NCBI GenBank assembly: GCA_042569905.1
Contig: JBHPHA010000033.1
Coordinates: 1-7,710, forward strand
DNA: 7,710 bases
Reading direction: 5' to 3'
Source: JBHPHA01 sp042569905
Lineage (GTDB): Bacteria; Patescibacteriota; Minisyncoccia; Moranbacterales; UBA9337
Shown: piece by piece, positions 1 through 6,030 of the stretch
How positions within the stretch are numbered: the first letter of the stretch is position 1
Layout: every line of letters starts with the position of its first letter
Position numbers and translations under genes: made by a program
The notes under the pieces: generated by a model
What the model was told of the DNA's origin: nothing
Databases searched by the model: none
Seen by the model: only the letters and a program-made list of their open reading frames with translations

Positions 1-53
1 TAATTTCTTTGAGTTCATACTTCACTCAAGAAATTATACTTTCCGGGATGACA
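1..53 (+). repeat. REP-like hairpin repeat, copy A (5' end cut by window)
   Basis: Bases 1-14 pair with 24-36 to give a 13-pair stem with one bulged T at position 8 and a nine-base loop TCATACTTC (15-23). It is followed by TAT and then CTTTCCGGGATGACA. The unit at 297-362 has the same order of parts, the same bulge and almost the same loop, but a different, still paired stem. The outer 5' arm would lie before the window, so this copy is probably incomplete here. Confidence 0.65.
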
Positions 54-90
54 ATTGAGGGGGGGGTGACTGCTTGAAGTTGGGAGGAGT

Positions 91-143
91 AGGTGGTCGA
101 TTTTTTAATGTATATCGGGACCAGAATGACAAGTTAGATTTAT
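91..143 (+). repeat. 53-base exact direct repeat, first copy
   Basis: This stretch matches bases 7658-7710 without a mismatch over 53 positions; base 90 (T) differs from base 7657 (G). It contains a weak hairpin: GGTCGAT at 95-101 pairs with ATC (114-116) and GACC (119-122), with GG bulged between them. The hairpin is followed by AGAATGACA, the tail typical of the other repeats nearby. Upstream of this copy the frame used by the second copy is broken by stops, so this copy is not coding. Confidence 0.85.
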
Positions 144-243
144 TTTTAACTTTTTATGTTTTTTATAATTAAAAATTTAAAATGCCATTTAAATGTACCT
201 TTTTTGGTTTGGACTAATTTAGGCTAGCAGTTTATTGTTGGGG

Positions 244-263
244 TGAGATCTCTCGATTCCGCT
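244..263 (+). repeat. Truncated REP-like repeat (5' half only)
   Basis: TGAGATCTCTCGA at 244-256 is the same left arm that begins the complete units at 405-460 and 4260-4306. The matching right arm CTCGAGATGACA is absent; the hairpin unit starting at 297 lies downstream instead. I read it as a partial copy, perhaps interrupted by that later element. Confidence 0.55.
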
Positions 264-296
264 ATCACTTATTGACTCAGGCAACTTAACGCGTAG

Positions 297-362
297 ATTC
301 CGGATAAACTATTTTTCTCAAATTCATTCTTCATTTGGAAAAATATGTTTTCCGGAATGACA
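297..362 (+). repeat. REP-like hairpin repeat, copy B (complete)
   Basis: Arm 297-323 pairs with 333-358 in about 25 base pairs interrupted only by single-base bulges at T305, T318 and T346. The loop is TCATTCTTC (324-332). The outer pairing is ATTCCGGA against TCCGGAAT, and the unit closes with the ATGACA tail at 357-362. The inner part matches copy A at 1-53 in loop, bulge and 3' flank. I know of no RNA family that fits; I treat it as a dispersed palindromic DNA element. Confidence 0.7.
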
Positions 363-404
363 GGAGAGTGGTGATAAATTCAGAATGACAGTTACTTATA
401 AGGT

Positions 405-460
405 TGAGATCTCTCGACTTCACTCCACTCGTTCCTCGTTTCGTTCCGCTCGAGATGACA
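405..460 (+). repeat. REP-like repeat, TGAGATCTCTCGA...CTCGAGATGACA type
   Basis: The left arm TGAGATCTCTCGA (405-417) and right arm CTCGAGATGACA (449-460) can pair through ATCTC/TC/GA against TCGAGAT with a two-base bulge. The middle is a C- and T-rich stretch made of CTCGTT/TCGTTC-like pieces. The arms are shared with 4260-4306, but the middle differs. Similar hairpins ending in ATGACA are common dispersed repeats in environmental bacteria, in some genomes moved by RAYT (TnpA-REP) transposases; none is in this window. Confidence 0.7.
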
Positions 461-536
461 AGCTGAGTGTGGATGACGGTATGAGGAGGGGTGACTATTC
501 TAAGTTGAGATGATAATAATTGAAAAAAGAGGCTAA

Positions 537-567
537 TTGAATTAGTATGTGTAGTAGAAGGTATTAT
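537..567 (+). promoter_or_regulatory. Possible rodA promoter
   Basis: TTGAAT (537-542) and TATTAT (562-567) resemble -35 and -10 boxes, but the 19-base spacer is long. It would start transcription near 574, only a few bases before the ATG at 579. CTAATTGAATTAG (533-545), a perfect inverted repeat around a central G, overlaps the -35 box and could be a protein-binding site. This is a weak call. Confidence 0.3.
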
Positions 568-578
568 GAATTTTATTT

Positions 579-1691
579 ATGTTGTATAAATTTTTTAAAT
601 TAGATTGGGTTTTAATAAGTTCAGTACTGCTTCTTCTGGGAGTGGGTCTGTTAACTTTGTATAGTATATCAACTGTGCAAGATAGTGGTTTGAATATTTT
701 TCAGCGACAACTGGTTTTCGCTATAGGAGGTATTTTTTTGATGTTTTTTATTTCCTTCATTGATTATCAATATTTTGCTTCTTACACCAGGGCAATTTAT
801 ATTATCACAATCATATTGATGATAGCAGTACTTGTGTTTGGTTCGTCGATTAGAGGAACGGTTGGGTGGATTGATTTTGGTTTTTTCCGATTACAACCTG
901 TTGAACTGGCAAAGATATTTTTAATAATATCGTTAGCTAGCTTTTTTTCGAGGAAAAAAGGTGAATTAGGGGATTTGGCTAAAATTATTTCTTCAGCTGT
1001 TGTTGCTGGGATTATTATTGGATTGGTGATGATGCAGCCTGATTTCGGTAGTTCAGTTATTCTGATGGGAATTTGGGGGACAATGTTACTTTTTTCTGGA
1101 ATTGATAAGAAATATGTATTCTCACTTTTAATTATTGGCTTGATTTCTGTAGCTGTTGGGTGGTTTTTGTTGGCTCCTTATCAAAAAGAAAGAGTGGTTA
1201 ATCTTTTTAATCCAGAAAGAGATCCTATGGGAACGGGCTATAATGTTATTCAGTCGATTGTGGCAGTTGGATCAGGCGGTGCTATTGGAAAGGGAATAGG
1301 GCAAGGAACTCAATCTCAATTGAATTTTCTTCCAGAGAAGCATACGGACTTTATTTTTGCTGTTATCGTTGAGGAAAGTGGGTTTGTTGGAGCCGTTTTT
1401 GTGATGAGTTTATTTGTTGTATTATTCTATCGCATGAAAAAGATTGCTGAGAATGCATATGATAATTTTGGTTATTTGATAGCAATTGGAGTTATGATTA
1501 TGTTTTTCCTTCAAATCCTGATTAATGTTGGTATGAACTTAGGGATAATGCCTGTGACAGGAATTACTTTGCCAATTTTAAGTTACGGAGGTAGTTCATT
1601 GGTGTCTATTTTTATTTCTTTGGGAATACTTTTGAACATCTCTGATAAGGGAAAGGAGCGATCTGATTTTGAGGTTATTCAATCGCATTAA
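579..1691 (+). CDS. rodA: Rod shape-determining protein RodA (SEDS peptidoglycan glycosyltransferase)
   Basis: RodA is an integral membrane polymerase that joins lipid II disaccharides into glycan strands during lateral wall growth, working with a class B penicillin-binding protein. The 370-residue product has the usual RodA length and a multi-pass hydrophobic profile. Visible family blocks are GWIDFGFFRLQPVELAK (96-112), QPDFGSS (153-159), the long extracytoplasmic loop with NPERDPMGTGYN (211-222) and LPEKHTDFIFAVIVEE (251-266), and MNLGIMPVTGITLPILSYGG (319-338). Asp257 in EKHTD sits where the family's essential Asp is expected. I prefer RodA over FtsW because of the NPERDPMGTGYNVIQS and FLPEKHTDFIF wording. 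No Shine-Dalgarno site precedes the ATG. The gene stands first in a same-strand run and likely has its own promoter. Confidence 0.93.
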   Translation: MLYKFFKLDWVLISSVLLLLGVGLLTLYSISTVQDSGLNIFQRQLVFAIGGIFLMFFISFIDYQYFASYTRAIYIITIILMIAVLVFGSSIRGTVGWIDFGFFRLQPVELAKIFLIISLASFFSRKKGELGDLAKIISSAVVAGIIIGLVMMQPDFGSSVILMGIWGTMLLFSGIDKKYVFSLLIIGLISVAVGWFLLAPYQKERVVNLFNPERDPMGTGYNVIQSIVAVGSGGAIGKGIGQGTQSQLNFLPEKHTDFIFAVIVEESGFVGAVFVMSLFVVLFYRMKKIAENAYDNFGYLIAIGVMIMFFLQILINVGMNLGIMPVTGITLPILSYGGSSLVSIFISLGILLNISDKGKERSDFEVIQSH

Positions 1692-1764
1692 GTTTTTTGA
1701 TTAAAGTAGACACTGTGTTTTTGAAGTTAAGTTAGGGTTATTTTTTGAAAAAAAATGTTTGGTA

Positions 1765-1792
1765 TTGCATTTTAAGAATAATTCGTTATAAT
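1765..1792 (+). promoter_or_regulatory. Sigma70-type promoter giving a leaderless transcript
   Basis: TTGCAT (1765-1770) and a perfect TATAAT (1787-1792) are separated by 16 bases. Transcription would start about seven bases past the -10 box, at 1799-1800, which is exactly the A of the second in-frame ATG. The first ATG (1791) overlaps the -10 box itself and would not be in this transcript. This decides the start of the following gene and implies a leaderless mRNA. Confidence 0.65.
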
Positions 1793-1799
1793 GTCTGAT

Positions 1800-2099
1800 A
1801 TGAAAGAAAAAGCTAATAATTTGAAACATCTCACAAAATGTTCTCTATGCGGCGGCGTGTATCATCATGATCGTACAGTTGTTTTGGACGAGAGTGATTC
1901 AAACACTACTATTCATGTAACGTGTCAAAAATGCAATACATCTGCTTTGGTTTTTATTTCCAACAATCAACAAAATATTGTGAGTCTGGGAATAGCAACT
2001 GATATGAAAGGGGATGAAGCAGTGAACTTGTTTAATAAGTGCTTTATTTCTGATGATGATGTGTTAGACGTCTATCGTGATTTGAAGATTGGTAGTTAG
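1800..2099 (+). CDS. Small zinc-ribbon protein, conserved hypothetical
   Basis: This protein of 99 residues (102 if started at 1791) carries two CxxC pairs, CSLC and CQKC, 24 residues apart. That is the layout of a four-cysteine zinc ribbon. The half after the zinc site contains IVSLGIATDMKGDEAVNLF and ends in an acidic patch, SDDDVLDVYRDLK. There is no signal peptide or membrane segment, so it should be cytoplasmic. I recognise the overall pattern as a small uncharacterised protein of Candidate Phyla Radiation genomes, but I know no function. The start at 1800 is chosen because the TATAAT box covers the ATG at 1791. It lies between rodA and the bL25 gene, and its position before a ribosomal protein makes a translation-related role conceivable but unproven. 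Confidence 0.8.
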   Translation: MKEKANNLKHLTKCSLCGGVYHHDRTVVLDESDSNTTIHVTCQKCNTSALVFISNNQQNIVSLGIATDMKGDEAVNLFNKCFISDDDVLDVYRDLKIGS

Positions 2100-2127
2100 T
2101 TTTTTATTTATTTTTAAATTTCACATA

Positions 2128-2156
2128 TTGCGTTTTAATGCAATTTAAATTATTAA
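2128..2156 (+). promoter_or_regulatory. Likely promoter of the bL25 gene
   Basis: TTGCGT (2128-2133) and TATTAA (2151-2156) are spaced by 17 bases, placing the start of transcription near 2163 and leaving a leader of about six bases. Two overlapping TATAAT words at 2160-2170 run into the start codon but lie too close to be useful for this gene. The inverted pair ATTGC (2127-2131) and GCAAT (2140-2144) overlaps the -35 box and could be a binding site. The box opens with TTGC and a TTTTAA run, as does the promoter at 1765. Confidence 0.45.
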
Positions 2157-2168
2157 ATTTATAATATA

Positions 2169-2834
2169 ATGGATAAAATTATTTTAAATGTTAAGACTAA
2201 AGGTGAGTCTGATAAAAATTCTAAGAAAATTAGAAAAGAAGGTTTAATCCCAGCTGTTGCTTATGGGTCTGGTGATGAGAATAGGGAATTGGTAATCGCG
2301 TACCTGGATTTTAAGAGGGCTTACGAGGCTGCTGGTGAAAATACAATCATTGAATTGGTTATTGATGGTAAAGATAAAATAGGAGTATTGATTCATGATA
2401 TTCAAGTGGATTCAATAAGTGGTGATTTTACTCACGCTGATTTCTTCAAAGTTGATATGAAAAAGAAGATTGAAACTGAAATTCCTTTGGTTTTCTCTGG
2501 AGAATCTGCTGCTGTAAAAGAGCAAGCTGGTGTTCTAGTTAAAGGATTAAGTGTTGTTGCAGTTAGATGTTTGCCTGGAAATATTCCACATGAATTTGTA
2601 GTTGACTTGTCAGCTCTTAATACATTTGATGATCGTATTACGATTAAAGATTTGAATATTCCTAGCGATGTTGAAAGTATTGTAGGTGAAGAGACTCTTG
2701 TTGCTTCTGTGATGCAACAGAGAAGCGAAGAAGAATTGACTGGATTAGATGAGAAGATTGACGAAGATGTCTCAGTTGTAGAAGATACAGTAGAAAAGGA
2801 AAATGGAGAAGGGGAGGCGAAGGAAGCTGAATAA
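2169..2834 (+). CDS. rplY: Large ribosomal subunit protein bL25 (CTC/TL5 type)
   Basis: bL25 binds 5S rRNA in the central protuberance of the 50S subunit. The 221-residue product is the long CTC/TL5 form with two domains. The N-terminal 5S-binding domain is about residues 1-95, with RKEGLIPAVAYG (22-33) and the closing block HADFFKVDM (89-97). The C-terminal beta-rich domain is about 100-185, with IPLVFSGESAAVKEQAGVLV (105-124) and HEFVVDLSAL (141-150). Residues 186-221 form a Glu- and Asp-rich tail, common in this family. The start at 2169 gives the expected N-terminus MDKIILNV, and no other usable start follows. There is no Shine-Dalgarno site. A strong terminator follows, so the gene ends its transcript. 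Confidence 0.95.
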   Translation: MDKIILNVKTKGESDKNSKKIRKEGLIPAVAYGSGDENRELVIAYLDFKRAYEAAGENTIIELVIDGKDKIGVLIHDIQVDSISGDFTHADFFKVDMKKKIETEIPLVFSGESAAVKEQAGVLVKGLSVVAVRCLPGNIPHEFVVDLSALNTFDDRITIKDLNIPSDVESIVGEETLVASVMQQRSEEELTGLDEKIDEDVSVVEDTVEKENGEGEAKEAE

Positions 2835-2852
2835 ATAACTTTTTCGAAAATC

Positions 2853-2885
2853 AAAAGACCCAGCTTAACGGTTGGGTCTTTTTTT
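2853..2885 (+). terminator. Rho-independent terminator after bL25 gene
   Basis: AAGACCCAGC (2855-2864) pairs with GGTTGGGTCTT (2870-2880, allowing one G-T pair and one spare G) around a short loop, TTAAC, and is followed directly by an unbroken T run to 2885. The A run before the stem can extend pairing with the T tract, so it may also work on the opposite strand. It separates the bL25 gene from the next gene, whose ATG is only 18 bases further on. Confidence 0.92.
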
Positions 2886-2902
2886 GGTATATTTAAGATA
2901 AG

Positions 2903-4225
2903 ATGATAAAATCTTTAATAATGAATATAAAAATAAATAAAAAATATATAGGTTTGATGCTGTTGCAGTTTTTTGTGCTTGCAAGTGTTTTTAGTTTTGA
3001 CGCAGTTATTGCACAAGCAGAGGAGGACTTGGCTGGTAATGCTGAAAAGACAAATGAAATAAAGAGTGACATAAGTGATGTTGAAAAGGAATTAAAAAAG
3101 AAGGTTGAGGAGGAGAAGAAATTAGAGGGAAACTTGAGTGTGATTCAAGGTGCTGTTTATAGTACTGAGAGGGCAATTGTTCAAACTGAATCAAAGATTG
3201 AAAAAACAGAAGAGGTGATTAAGCGAAAAGAAGGTGAGATTAATAAATTAGGTGAAAAGTATAATCTTCAAAAAGAGGTTTTAAGGAGGCTTATTCAAGA
3301 AATGTATTATAATTATGAGCAACCTCTTGTGTACGTAGCATTGGATCATGATGATCTTTCAGAGATGTTGACTAACTTTGATCATCTTTTGAGTATGCGG
3401 GATCAAGTCCTTGCTTTGGTAGAGGATATTAAGCGTGACAAGCAAGATATAAAAAAGGAAAAGACTGAGCTGGAGGGTGTTATAGATGATCATGAAGAGC
3501 TGCTTGAGCAAAAAGATGAGCAAAAAAAAGCTCTTATGATTGACAAGTATCATCTGCAGAGCGAGGTAGCAGAGGCAAAGGAGGATATTGGAAAATTAAA
3601 GAAAAAATTATCTAAGTTGAATAGTAACCTTACTAAGATGCTTGGAAAAAAATATGACGTTGATGATATTGAGGATGCGGTTAAGTTTGCAAGTAAGCAA
3701 ACTAAGGTTCGAAAGGATTATTTGATGGGAATGCTAGTGGTTGAATCTGATTTGGGTCGTTATACTGGAGGGTGCTATTATAAAGAGAGTAGAATGAGTG
3801 ATTATAGAAAGACTGTTTTCAAGAATATCTGTGAAGAGCTTGGTCATAAATATAAAAAAATGAAAGTTTCTTGTCCTCCGAAGAGCTATAGTGGAACTGG
3901 TGGTGCTATGGGAGTTGCTCAGTTTATGTCAGATACTTGGTTGGGTTATCAGGATAAGATTGCTGCAAAGACTGGAAATTATCCTCCTGATCCATGGAGT
4001 TTGGTTGACGGTGTAATGGCGATGGCTGTTAAGCTTGAAAATGATGGTGCAGGTAATAGTGGAAAAGTAAAAATCACTAATCCATGCAATAGAAGTAACA
4101 AGATAAATGTTAAGTGGGAGGAATATGCTTCTCTTAAATACCTAGGTTGGTCTTGCTATGGTCTTAATAATTATGCGAAAAATGTTCAGTACTGGGCTGA
4201 TAATTACGAGAAGCTTTTAAGATAA
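2903..4225 (+). CDS. Exported coiled-coil protein with lytic transglycosylase-like domain
   Basis: The 440-residue product looks like a secreted wall-cleaving enzyme. A signal peptide covers about residues 1-39: a Lys-rich start, a hydrophobic core at 16-36, and a likely cut after AQA. Residues 45-135 and 165-248 are charged heptad-like coiled coils, resembling the N-terminal part of EnvC, CwlO and PcsB. The C-terminal domain (about 255-440) has MLVVESDLGRYTG (277-289), where Glu281 fits the catalytic acid of MltB-type transglycosylases, and GAMGVAQFMSDTW (334-346), the matching substrate-groove motif. Five cysteines (291, 310, 324, 395, 418) lie in this domain. Translation may begin at 2903 or at the ATG at 2921; both keep the signal peptide. 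No Shine-Dalgarno site is seen. The fold assignment is motif-based; substrate and cleavage are inferred. Confidence 0.82.
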   Translation: MIKSLIMNIKINKKYIGLMLLQFFVLASVFSFDAVIAQAEEDLAGNAEKTNEIKSDISDVEKELKKKVEEEKKLEGNLSVIQGAVYSTERAIVQTESKIEKTEEVIKRKEGEINKLGEKYNLQKEVLRRLIQEMYYNYEQPLVYVALDHDDLSEMLTNFDHLLSMRDQVLALVEDIKRDKQDIKKEKTELEGVIDDHEELLEQKDEQKKALMIDKYHLQSEVAEAKEDIGKLKKKLSKLNSNLTKMLGKKYDVDDIEDAVKFASKQTKVRKDYLMGMLVVESDLGRYTGGCYYKESRMSDYRKTVFKNICEELGHKYKKMKVSCPPKSYSGTGGAMGVAQFMSDTWLGYQDKIAAKTGNYPPDPWSLVDGVMAMAVKLENDGAGNSGKVKITNPCNRSNKINVKWEEYASLKYLGWSCYGLNNYAKNVQYWADNYEKLLR

Positions 4226-4259
4226 GGTTTGGAGATTGATTGCGTGGTTTTTGTTGGGC

Positions 4260-4306
4260 TGAGATCTCTCGACTTCTCCGCCTAGGCGGATCCGCTCGAG
4301 ATGACA
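4260..4306 (+). repeat. REP-like repeat between transglycosylase gene and ndk
   Basis: It has the same left arm (TGAGATCTCTCGACTTC, 4260-4276) and right arm (CGCTCGAGATGACA, 4293-4306) as the unit at 405-460. The middle is replaced by a perfect 14-base palindrome, TCCGCCTAGGCGGA (4277-4290). The whole unit can fold into a branched hairpin. It begins 35 bases after the stop codon and might affect mRNA ends, but no T run follows, so it is not a normal terminator. Confidence 0.75.
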
Positions 4307-4371
4307 TGCTGGGGGCTGGGAGTGGAAATGCTGGGTGGTTTGATTTGCCAAGTAATATTTAGTGTGATATC

Positions 4372-4398
4372 TTGTCTAGAGTAATTATTTTTTATTAT
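4372..4398 (+). promoter_or_regulatory. Possible ndk promoter
   Basis: TTGTCT (4372-4377) and TATTAT (4393-4398) could be -35 and -10 boxes with a short 15-base spacer. They would start transcription near 4405, leaving a 12-base A-rich leader without a Shine-Dalgarno site. The DNA here is so AT-rich that chance matches are likely. Confidence 0.3.
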
Positions 4399-4416
4399 TA
4401 AAGATTTAAAAAAAAG

Positions 4417-5013
4417 ATGAATAAAAAAGAACAAACGTTTGTAATCATCAAGCCAGATGGGATTCAAAGATCCCTTATTGGTGAAATTATTAAGCGATTT
4501 GAAAGAACAGGATTGAAGTTTGTTGCGTTTAAGTTTTTGATTCCCACTGAGGAGCAATGTTGGGAGCATTATAATAAAGACGATGAGTGGTTCTTGGAAA
4601 AGGGAGCTAATATTGTAAAAGATAGAAAGACCGCTGGGATGCCTATTGAAAAAGAAGCAATTGATTATGGGAAAAGCATTATTCAACAATTGGTTGATTT
4701 TATGACAGCTGGACCTGTTCTTGCTATGGTAATTGAAGGAAATAAGTCTGTTGATATTGTCAAAAAGATTGTTGGAGGAACAGAGCCTCTGACTTCTGAT
4801 GTTGGTACTATTAGAGGTGATTTGACTGTGGACTCTTATGGATTAGCTGGTGTTGACGAAAGAGCTGTGAGAAACTTGATTCACTGCACAGATCATCCAG
4901 ATGAATCAGCAAGAGAGATTAAAATTTGGATTAATGAGAACGAAATTATTGATTATCGTTTAATTCAAGAGCAAATTTCTTACGATGTTAACCTTGATGG
5001 AATCTTGGAATAA
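4417..5013 (+). CDS. ndk: Nucleoside diphosphate kinase
   Basis: Ndk moves the terminal phosphate between nucleoside tri- and diphosphates through a phosphohistidine, balancing NTP and dNTP pools in the cytoplasm. The opening TFVIIKPDGIQRSLIGEII (7-25, Lys12) and FMTAGPVLAMVIEG (95-108), GGTEPLTSDVGTIRGDL (120-136) and NLIHCTDHPDESAREI (153-168, catalytic His156) are all present. The protein has 198 residues against about 140-155 for ordinary bacterial enzymes. The extra length comes mainly from an insert of roughly 25 residues after HYNKDD (51-56), a few extra residues before the His loop, and a longer C-terminal end. The active-site motif reads HCTD rather than the usual HGSD. A strong terminator follows immediately, so ndk is probably monocistronic or last in its transcript. 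Confidence 0.95.
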   Translation: MNKKEQTFVIIKPDGIQRSLIGEIIKRFERTGLKFVAFKFLIPTEEQCWEHYNKDDEWFLEKGANIVKDRKTAGMPIEKEAIDYGKSIIQQLVDFMTAGPVLAMVIEGNKSVDIVKKIVGGTEPLTSDVGTIRGDLTVDSYGLAGVDERAVRNLIHCTDHPDESAREIKIWINENEIIDYRLIQEQISYDVNLDGILE

Positions 5014-5026
5014 TAAAGTATACTTT

Positions 5027-5060
5027 AAAACACAGTCTTTAAGTGAGGCTGTGTTTTTTT
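5027..5060 (+). terminator. Rho-independent terminator after ndk
   Basis: AAAACACAG (5027-5035) pairs with CTGTGTTTT (5049-5057). An inner CT/AG pair continues the stem past a T-G mismatch, around the loop TTAAGTG. The right arm runs into a continuous T tract to 5060. It lies 14 bases after the ndk stop. The 239 bases between it and uppS are AT-rich and show no gene or further structure that I can support. Confidence 0.92.
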
Positions 5061-5299
5061 GTATTGAGTCATTTGGCTATATGTGATAGATTTAAATGGT
5101 AATATTTTTTAAAGAAGTCTATTGTATTAATTGAGTTTTTGGTGTAGTTTAGACTGTAGATTGAATTTAATTGTAAATTATTTTCAATTTTTATATGTTC
5201 ATAAATTATCTCTCGTAGTTGAAGTTTTGGCTTTGCGACAGAAGAGAGTAATTTCGAACAGATTTTTGAAGTATAAAAAAATTAAAAAGCATATACAAG

Positions 5300-6010
5300 A
5301 TGGAAGAAATAGTAAATATCCCTAATCATGTTGTGATTATTCCTGATGGAAACAGGAGATGGGCTAAAAATAAAGGACTTGATCCTTGGGAGGGGCACGA
5401 AGAGGGTGCTAAGAATACAGAAGAACTTGTTAGAGCAGCTTCTGATTTGGGTATAAAAAACCTTTCTATTTGGGGGTCTTCTATTGATAACCTAGTAAAA
5501 AGACCGCTTTTAGAGAAGCAGGCTTTATTAAGTATATATAAGAGGTATTTTAAGAGACTAATGAGCAGTTCTGATGTTTATGAAACTGGAACTAAGATTA
5601 ATGTTATTGGAAAATGGAGAGAGCAATTTCCAAAATCAATTAAGAAAGTTATAGAGGAATGTATTGAGAAGACCAAGACGCACACTGACAGGACGCTAAA
5701 TTTCTTTTTGGCATACAATGGTGATGATGAGATGATAGAGACTATAAGAAAGATTATTGAAAAAAAAGTTGACGCAAGTGATGTGAATGCTGATGTTGTG
5801 AAGGAAAACTTGATGACTAAAGACTTGCCTGAAGTAGATTTTATGATAAGAACAGGAGGTGAACCTCATCTAAGTGTTGGGTTTATGATGTGGGATGTTG
5901 CAAATTCGGAATTGTTTTTTTCTGAGAAATTTTATCCTGATTTTAGGGTGAACGATTTTAAAGATGCTCTGCGGGAGTATAACTTAAGAGGGAGAAGAGG
6001 CGGAAAATAA
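5300..6010 (+). CDS. uppS: Divergent isoprenyl (undecaprenyl) diphosphate synthase
   Basis: Cis-prenyltransferases of this family extend farnesyl diphosphate with isopentenyl diphosphate to make the C55 carrier for peptidoglycan precursors. The 236-residue length is normal. Conserved parts are IPDGNRRWAKNKG (14-26, Asp16 as catalytic Asp), GHEEGAKN (32-39, His33) and VDFMIRTGGEPHLS (179-192, Arg184). Several signature positions differ from the E. coli enzyme: the SSENWNRP block reads SSIDNLVKRP (60-69), lacking the Trp and carrying an extra residue; the second Arg of RTGGExR is His190; and SNFLLWQ becomes SVGFMMWDV with one extra residue. NFFLAYNGDDE (134-144) replaces the usual NIAxNYGGR. 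Chain length is therefore uncertain. The ATG at 5300 lacks a Shine-Dalgarno site; TATAAA at 5272-5277 may be its -10 box. The next gene follows after 20 bases. Confidence 0.9.
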   Translation: MEEIVNIPNHVVIIPDGNRRWAKNKGLDPWEGHEEGAKNTEELVRAASDLGIKNLSIWGSSIDNLVKRPLLEKQALLSIYKRYFKRLMSSSDVYETGTKINVIGKWREQFPKSIKKVIEECIEKTKTHTDRTLNFFLAYNGDDEMIETIRKIIEKKVDASDVNADVVKENLMTKDLPEVDFMIRTGGEPHLSVGFMMWDVANSELFFSEKFYPDFRVNDFKDALREYNLRGRRGGK

Positions 6011-6030
6011 TACTATTATAAATTAAAAAA

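Larger units (their letters stand above)
1..578. other. Gene-free intergenic region built of REP-like repeats
   Basis: No credible reading frame is present on either strand over this stretch. Instead it holds several short hairpin-forming units, most closed by RATGACA: at 1-53, 91-131, 297-362, 379-390 (tail only) and 405-460, plus a truncated unit at 244-263. The segment between 144 and 240 is AT-rich and shows only a ten-base palindrome, CATTTAAATG at 186-195. A run of eight G at 59-66 stands out in otherwise AT-rich DNA. The segments after the ATGACA tails at 48-53 and 473-477 also resemble each other. The last 40 bases lead into rodA. I infer a landing zone for dispersed palindromic repeats. 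Confidence 0.75.

Noticed and set aside
59..66. Run of eight G as a phase-variable tract
   Set aside because: It lies within non-coding repeat debris more than 500 bases from the nearest start, with no frame or promoter for it to switch.
1..578. CRISPR array in the repeat-rich region
   Set aside because: The repeats differ in sequence and spacing, are palindromic hairpins of several types, and have no regular spacers or cas genes.
2432..2854. Long open frame on the minus strand opposite the bL25 gene
   Set aside because: It is Ser- and Thr-rich low-complexity sequence created by the complement of the Glu- and Asp-rich tail, and the + strand gene is certain.
4282..4689. Minus-strand frame opposite the ndk start
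   Set aside because: It overlaps the repeat at 4260-4306 and the conserved Ndk N-terminus; it looks like a shadow frame.
5131..5325. Small + strand frame starting at TTG and overlapping the uppS start
   Set aside because: TTG start, no start signal, no recognisable domain, and a 26-base overlap with a certain gene in another frame.
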